Of a stretch of 5,493 nt of DNA, positions 1 through 5,493 are shown piece by piece; position 1 is the stretch's first letter, and each line of letters starts with the position of its first letter. The translations under genes were made by a program, and so were the position numbers. This DNA is from Pseudomonadota bacterium (GTDB lineage: Bacteria; Pseudomonadota; Alphaproteobacteria; SMXQ01). Location of the stretch: contig JADFPK010000135.1 of NCBI GenBank assembly GCA_022562375.1, positions 1 through 5,493 of the forward strand, written 5' to 3'. The notes below the pieces were generated by a model. The model searched no databases and was not told the DNA's origin. It saw only the letters and a list, made by a program, of their open reading frames with translations.

Positions 1-2413
<2,413 letters not shown>

Positions 2414-2451
2414 GTCGCGGTTATGTGGCTGAAACCATTTGGCCTGGCGCG

Positions 2452-2480
2452 AGTGTGGAGCCGCGCGGCAGCCGCGTCAA
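2452..2480 (-). promoter_or_regulatory. Candidate sigma70-type promoter for the hydantoinase/oxoprolinase gene
   Basis: Read on the minus strand, TTGACG (2480-2475) is followed after exactly 17 nt by CACACT (2457-2452). The -35 box matches consensus at 5 of 6 positions and the -10 at 3 of 6. Transcription would start near 2445, about 30 nt before the ATG at 2413. The spacer contains a perfect 10-bp palindrome, GCCGCGCGGC (2460-2469). That could be an operator or simply chance in GC-rich DNA. The placement is good but the -10 is weak. Confidence 0.4.
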
Positions 2481-2511
2481 GGAACGGCGGCGGCGGGGGC
2501 TCCCGATGAAA

Positions 2512-2534
2512 CGCCGGCCCGGCTGGCGCCGGCG
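2512..2534. repeat. Short inverted repeat in the divergent spacer
   Basis: CGCCGGC (2512-2518) and GCCGGCG (2528-2534) are perfect 7-bp inverted arms around a 9-nt centre. They lie just upstream of the amidase -10 box and overlap its weak -35. This could be a protein-binding site, but such GC-only palindromes are common in DNA of this composition. Confidence 0.3.
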
Positions 2535-2546
2535 GGCGGGGCGGGC

Positions 2547-2552
2547 TATATA
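2547..2552 (+). promoter_or_regulatory. Candidate -10 box of the amidase gene, implying a leaderless mRNA
   Basis: TATATA is the only AT-rich hexamer in a very GC-rich spacer and ends 11 nt before the amidase ATG at 2564. A start 6-8 nt downstream would leave only a 4-6 nt leader. No purine-rich Shine-Dalgarno precedes the ATG; the leader is C-rich. The -35 is poor (CTGGCG at 2523-2528, 18-nt spacing). The call is inferred from position and composition only. Confidence 0.4.
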
Positions 2553-2563
2553 TCCCCCCTGCC

Positions 2564-3292
2564 ATGATCGAGCGCCCCTCGCCCAATTTCGGCCCCCGGC
2601 CCAAGGACGCGGTCATCGACATGCTGGTGGTCCATTACACCGGCATGCCGAGCGCCGAGGAAGCGCTGGCGCGGCTGTGCGATCCCGGATCACAAGTCAG
2701 CGCCCATTACGTGATCGATGAGGACGGCACGACCTATCGCCTCGTCAATGAGGAGGAACGCGCCTGGCACGCCGGGGAGGCCTCCTGGGCCGGGATGCGC
2801 AACATCAACGACGTCTCCATCGGCATCGAGTTGGTCAATCCCGGCCACGAGTTCGGCTACCTGCCTTTCACCCAAGTACAGATGGACGTGTTCACCGATC
2901 TCGCGAAGGGCGTGATCGGACGCCACCCGATCCCGCCCTCCCGAGTCCTCGGCCATTCGGACGTGGCGCCGGGGCGCAAGACCGATCCCGGCGAGTTGTT
3001 CGACTGGCGGGGCGCGGCCGACGCCGGCATCGGGCTTTGGCCCGAGGTCCCGGACGCGGTGGATGATGGCGAAATCCTTTTCGCGCCGGGCGAGAAGGAC
3101 CCGGTCATCGTCGAGATCCAGCGCCAGCTCGCCGCCTTCGGCTATGGCGTCGGCATGGGCGGCATCTTCGATAACCCGACCCGCGAAGTGGTGGCCGCGT
3201 TCCAGCGCCACTTCCGGCCCGAGAAGATCGACGGCGCCATCGACCGCGCGACGGTGCGCCGTCTCGAGGCCTTGAGCCGCCTTGGCGCTTGA
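2564..3292 (+). CDS. N-acetylmuramoyl-L-alanine amidase (Amidase_2 / AmiD-AmpD type) with peptidoglycan-binding domain
   Basis: The 242-residue protein has an Amidase_2 domain at residues ~15-150 and a PG_binding_1-like domain at ~178-238. The family cleaves the bond between N-acetylmuramic acid and L-alanine of the stem peptide. Predicted zinc ligands are H24 (VVHYTGM), H131 (GHSDVAPGRKTDPG) and D141, with catalytic E89 (IGIELVN) and K139. The tail has the usual FD.PTREVVAAFQ and IDGAIDRATV pattern of the cell-wall-binding fold. The ATG at 2564 is favoured because the preceding conserved segment SPNFGPRP (residues 6-13) would be lost with any later start. No signal peptide or lipobox is visible, unlike E. 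coli AmiD, an outer-membrane lipoprotein. The product may therefore be cytoplasmic and act on recycled muropeptides as AmpD does, though the wall-binding domain argues for intact peptidoglycan. I leave the symbol blank because AmiD and AmpD cannot be separated safely. The gene lies just upstream of rnpB on the same strand. Confidence 0.93.
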   Translation: MIERPSPNFGPRPKDAVIDMLVVHYTGMPSAEEALARLCDPGSQVSAHYVIDEDGTTYRLVNEEERAWHAGEASWAGMRNINDVSIGIELVNPGHEFGYLPFTQVQMDVFTDLAKGVIGRHPIPPSRVLGHSDVAPGRKTDPGELFDWRGAADAGIGLWPEVPDAVDDGEILFAPGEKDPVIVEIQRQLAAFGYGVGMGGIFDNPTREVVAAFQRHFRPEKIDGAIDRATVRRLEALSRLGA

Positions 3293-3314
3293 CGATTCGC
3301 CTTGGCGCTTGACG
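3278..3314 (+). repeat. 17-bp direct repeat spanning the amidase stop codon and the rnpB -35 box
   Basis: The sequence CGCCTTGGCGCTTGACG occurs at 3278-3294 and again at 3298-3314, separated by ATT, giving a 20-bp period. The first copy encodes the last amidase residues and its TGA (3290-3292). The second is noncoding and ends with TTGACG, the proposed rnpB -35. It looks like a local tandem duplication by slippage. The repeat itself is seen directly; its origin is inferred. Confidence 0.85.
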
Positions 3315-3337
3315 CCGGCGGTTTCCGGTCTTACCTA
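3309..3337 (+). promoter_or_regulatory. Promoter of rnpB
   Basis: TTGACG (3309-3314) and TACCTA (3332-3337) are separated by 17 nt. The implied start near 3343-3345 falls immediately before the P1 helix of RNase P RNA at 3346. The match in spacing and position to the RNA's 5' end makes this the best supported promoter in the window. The upstream repeat copy also has TTGACG (3289-3294), but no -10-like hexamer at the right distance. Confidence 0.7.
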
Positions 3338-3342
3338 AAAGT

Positions 3343-3744
<402 letters not shown>

Positions 3745-3765
3745 TCTTCAAACCGGCCAGCAGTA

Positions 3766-3820
3766 CCACCCCGTAAAGTCTTGAGGTGGCCGCGTTTTCG
3801 GCCGCGGCGCCTTATGGCGC
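3766..3820 (+). terminator. Hairpin cluster after rnpB, possible 3' end or termination region
   Basis: Three small stems follow rnpB: CCACC (3766-3770) with GGTGG (3785-3789); GGCCG (3788-3792) with CGGCC (3799-3803); and GCGCC (3807-3811) with GGCGC (3816-3820) around a TTAT loop. The first two overlap by two bases, so they compete. No T-run follows, so this is not a canonical intrinsic terminator. It could stop RNA polymerase with Rho or mark a 3'-processing region. The annotation is tentative. Confidence 0.3.
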
Positions 3821-3998
3821 AAAAGTGCCCATTTAATTCATAAATAGAACATTTAGAGAACAATCTTTGGCCACATTCGAAATTTAGTATCCGACAAGAC
3901 CATCGCCCACTATCCCTAGAACAAACGACGACGCGCCAGACCCTGTTCGGAAGCAAAGAGTTAAAACAACTTCCTCATCCCATTTTTTTACTGGCTAT
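3821..3998. other. AT-rich gene-free stretch upstream of the mraZ promoter
   Basis: This stretch holds no supported protein gene or RNA. It is markedly richer in A and T than its flanks, for example at 3830-3860, 3961-3970 and a T7 run at 3983-3989. The T7 run lies about 15 bp upstream of the mraZ -35 box, a position where an UP-element-like tract could help bind the RNA polymerase alpha subunit. A weak stem GGAAG (3949-3953) / CTTCC (3970-3974) is present, but the T-run starts 8 nt after it, so I do not call a terminator. Confidence 0.5.
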
Positions 3999-4043
3999 TC
4001 CCATTGACACCCACATATCACCATGATATCCCGTTTCGTCCCA
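3999..4043 (-). promoter_or_regulatory. Array of five MraZ-type boxes (TGGGN, 10-bp period, reverse orientation)
   Basis: On the minus strand the sequence reads as TGGGA (4043-4039), CGGGA (4033-4029), TGGTG (4023-4019), TGGGT (4013-4009) and TGGGA (4003-3999), each separated by 5 nt. Three units match TGGGN exactly and two have one mismatch. E. coli MraZ is known to bind repeats of TGGGN separated by 5 nt in the mra promoter, so spacing and motif agree with an operator for the product of the adjacent gene. The array overlaps both core promoter boxes, which suggests repression by occlusion. The orientation, opposite to mraZ, and the number of units are the unusual points. Binding itself is inferred. 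Confidence 0.65.
4004..4032 (+). promoter_or_regulatory. Candidate promoter of mraZ and the dcw operon
   Basis: A perfect -35 TTGACA (4004-4009) is followed after 17 nt by TATCCC (4027-4032), a weak -10 helped by an extended TGA element directly upstream (4024-4026). Transcription would begin near 4039, leaving a leader of about 85 nt before the GTG at 4125. The -35 box sits between the first two MraZ-type boxes (in plus-strand order) and the -10 overlaps the fourth. Confidence 0.5.
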
Positions 4044-4061
4044 ATAAGGCGCATTATGCGT

Positions 4062-4094
4062 CCGGGACAGCCCGGTGGCGGCATCGGAGCCGCC
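4062..4094 (+). other. Two adjacent hairpins in the mraZ leader
   Basis: CCGGG (4062-4066) pairs with CCCGG (4071-4075) around an ACAG loop. GGCGGC (4077-4082) pairs with GCCGCC (4089-4094) around ATCGGA. Both would lie in the untranslated leader if mraZ starts at 4125, upstream of its Shine-Dalgarno. No known riboswitch class is recognised. If translation instead began at the ATG at 4056, these bases would be coding. Confidence 0.35.
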
Positions 4095-4114
4095 CACGGG
4101 GAGGGTGCCAGGTT

Positions 4115-4120
4115 GGGGGA
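4115..4120 (+). promoter_or_regulatory. Ribosome binding site supporting the mraZ GTG start
   Basis: GGGGGA lies 4 nt before the GTG at 4125. It is the nearest purine-rich run to the conserved N-terminus of MraZ. The spacing is a little short but acceptable. Confidence 0.45.
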
Positions 4121-4124
4121 CGGC

Positions 4125-4610
4125 GTGGGTATTTTCGTGGGCACGCATGTGAACAAGGTTGACGGGAAAGGCCGCGTGTCGGTCCCGGCAAGCTTCCGGG
4201 CGTTGCTCGCCGACGACTCCACGTTCTTCGCCTTTCCGTCGTTCATTCACGGCGGGATCGAGTGCCGCAACGCGGCGTTCATGGAAGCCCTCAGCGACAC
4301 GGTGGAGGGGTTGGACCCTTTCTCCGATGAGCAAGACCACCTCGCCGAAGCGATCTTCGCGGCGAGTCATTCCCTGACGTTCGATAGCGAAGGCCGGGTC
4401 GTTTTGCCCGAGGCCCTGCGCGAACACGCGGTCATCGCCGATCGAGCGGCTTTTGTCGGCAAGGGTAAAACATTCCAAATCTGGGAACCCACCGCCCATA
4501 AGGGTTTCCAGAAACAAGCACGTGAACGTGCCCTGGCCGACCGTCAGGCGCTGCGTCAGCGCCCTCACCAGGCTCCTCATCCAGGCGGGCCCGGGGAGAA
4601 CGGCACGTGA
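4125..4610 (+). CDS. mraZ: Division/cell wall cluster transcriptional regulator MraZ
   Basis: This 161-residue protein (E. coli MraZ has 152) is a DNA-binding regulator with two SpoVT/AbrB-like half domains that oligomerises as a ring. It controls the dcw cluster, including itself. The first half has [22 protein letters not shown] with the DxxxR motif D13-R17; the second has [18 protein letters not shown] with D87-R91. The tail beyond ~residue 135 is charged, then Pro/Gly-rich, and not conserved. I choose GTG at 4125 because family members begin only a few residues before the GTHVNKVD segment. The frame is open back to an ATG at 4023, but that ATG lies inside the proposed promoter. An ATG at 4056 (AAGG 8 nt upstream) and a GTG at 4137 remain possible. 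The stop overlaps the start of rsmH, so the two are translationally linked. Confidence 0.93.
   Translation: MGIFVGTHVNKVDGKGRVSVPASFRALLADDSTFFAFPSFIHGGIECRNAAFMEALSDTVEGLDPFSDEQDHLAEAIFAASHSLTFDSEGRVVLPEALREHAVIADRAAFVGKGKTFQIWEPTAHKGFQKQARERALADRQALRQRPHQAPHPGGPGENGT
4593..4598 (+). promoter_or_regulatory. Ribosome binding site of rsmH inside mraZ
   Basis: GGGGAG, within the last codons of mraZ, sits 8 nt before the GTG at 4607 and decides that start. Being inside mraZ, it would be cleared by ribosomes finishing MraZ. Confidence 0.6.
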
Positions 4611-5493
4611 TCGACGCGGTTCCCTCCCTCCGCGTCGGTCACGTGCCAGTTTTATTGGGTGAAGTTCTCGCGGCCCTGGAACCCCGCGATCACGCGCTTT
4701 ACGTGGACGGCACCTTCGGTGGCGGCGGCTACAGCCGGGCCCTGCTGAACGCGGCCGATTGCAAGGTCGCCGCCATCGACCGCGATCCCGACGCGGTGGC
4801 CCGCGGGGCCGACATGGCCACGGAATTTCCCGGCCGCCTGGAAGTCCTTCACGGTCGCATCGGTGACATGGACGCCGTGCTGGGCTCGCGGGGGACGAAT
4901 TCGGTCGACGGCGGCATCGTGTTCGACCTCGGCCTCTCGTCCATGCAACTGGACGATCCCGCGCGCGGCTTTTCCTTTCGCCACGACGGACCGCTCGACA
5001 TGCGCCTCGAGCCTCGCGGCGCCACGGCGGCCGACATCGTCGCCAGCGCCGACGAGGACGGCTTGACCAAGATCATCCGTCGTTACGGCGAAGAGCGTTA
5101 CGCGCGCCGCGTCGCGCGCGCCATCGTCGCGGCCCGCGCCGAGGCGCCCATAGAGCGGACCGGGCAGCTCGCCGACCTGGTGCGCCGCGTGGTGCCGCGC
5201 TCGGATGACGGCATCGACCCCGCGACCCGTACGTTTCAGGCGTTGCGCATTCACCTCAACGATGAACTCGGCGAGTTGCGCGACGGGCTGGCCGCCGCCG
5301 AGCGTCTGTTGGGGCCCGGCGGCAGACTGGCGGTGGTGTCGTTTCATTCCCTCGAGGACCGTACGGTCAAACAGTTTCTGCGCCAGCGCGCGGGCGCCGC
5401 GCCGCGCCCCTCGCGCCACCGCCCGCCCGCCGAGGACGAACGCGCCGCTACCTTCGATCTGCTGACCCGCCGCGCGATCCGGCCCAGCGCCAA
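4607..5493 (+). CDS. rsmH: 16S rRNA (cytosine(1402)-N(4))-methyltransferase RsmH, 3' end outside window
   Basis: About 295 codons are present with no stop before the window ends; the family is typically ~310-340 residues, so only the C-terminus is missing. RsmH (MraW) uses S-adenosylmethionine to methylate N4 of C1402 in 16S rRNA at the ribosomal P site, in the cytoplasm. Visible motifs are [10 protein letters not shown] (12-21), the SAM-binding [10 protein letters not shown] (34-43), AIDRDPDA (56-63), [18 protein letters not shown] (107-124), GPLDMRL (128-134), then [17 protein letters not shown] and [15 protein letters not shown]. The GTG start at 4607 shares four bases (GTGA) with the mraZ stop and leaves 11 residues before the conserved H12. 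A second GTG at 4643 would cut into that motif. No frameshift or missing core residue is seen. Genes for FtsL and FtsI are expected next. Confidence 0.96.
   Translation, partial: MIDAVPSLRVGHVPVLLGEVLAALEPRDHALYVDGTFGGGGYSRALLNAADCKVAAIDRDPDAVARGADMATEFPGRLEVLHGRIGDMDAVLGSRGTNSVDGGIVFDLGLSSMQLDDPARGFSFRHDGPLDMRLEPRGATAADIVASADEDGLTKIIRRYGEERYARRVARAIVAARAEAPIERTGQLADLVRRVVPRSDDGIDPATRTFQALRIHLNDELGELRDGLAAAERLLGPGGRLAVVSFHSLEDRTVKQFLRQRAGAAPRPSRHRPPAEDERAATFDLLTRRAIRPSA

Noticed and set aside
3949..3989. Stem GGAAG/CTTCC followed by a T7 run, considered as an intrinsic terminator
   Set aside because: The stem is only 5 bp with a 16-nt loop, and the T-run begins 8 nt after it, too far for a standard terminator.
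3975..4580. Minus-strand open frame of 201 codons
   Set aside because: It is antisense to mraZ, whose conserved motifs are clear on the plus strand.
4652..5419. Minus-strand open frame of 255 codons
   Set aside because: It is antisense to rsmH, which has all its SAM-binding and family motifs in the plus frame.

Overview
The window looks like chromosomal DNA from a high-GC alphaproteobacterium, perhaps Rhodospirillales-like. This rests on the strong G/C preference at third codon positions, a class A RNase P RNA, and the gene order amidase - rnpB - mraZ - rsmH. That order is one I associate with alphaproteobacteria at the head of the division and cell wall (dcw) cluster. The genus cannot be fixed from this window.

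Layout: (1) Positions 1-2413 on the minus strand hold the first ~804 codons of a large gene for a fused hydantoinase A / hydantoinase B (5-oxoprolinase-type) ATP-dependent amidohydrolase. Its 3' end lies beyond base 1. (2) A 150-bp divergent spacer (2414-2563) carries a candidate promoter for each direction. (3) Positions 2564-3292 on the plus strand encode a zinc N-acetylmuramoyl-L-alanine amidase (Amidase_2) with a C-terminal peptidoglycan-binding domain. (4) A 17-bp direct repeat covers the end of the amidase gene and supplies the -35 box of the next promoter. (5) Positions about 3343-3744 are the RNase P RNA gene rnpB. (6) Positions 3745-4124 have no protein gene. This stretch has GC-rich hairpins just after rnpB, then an AT-rich patch, then the probable promoter of the dcw cluster overlapped by a 10-bp-periodic array of MraZ-type boxes. 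(7) mraZ is at 4125-4610, with the start reassigned to a GTG. (8) rsmH begins at 4607, overlaps the mraZ stop by 4 bp, and runs off the window.

Functionally, the right half is the start of the dcw operon. MraZ is the cluster's own transcriptional regulator and RsmH methylates 16S rRNA; ftsL, ftsI and mur genes are expected beyond the window. The amidase upstream also acts on peptidoglycan. The left-hand hydantoinase/oxoprolinase gene is metabolic and divergent, with no evident link to the rest.

I found no mobile element, CRISPR array, tRNA or clearly new multigene system. The most interesting signal is regulatory: five TGGGN-like boxes at exact 10-bp spacing, in reverse orientation, laid over the putative mraZ promoter. 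Lesser points are an apparently leaderless amidase mRNA and the duplicated amidase tail that provides the rnpB -35 element.
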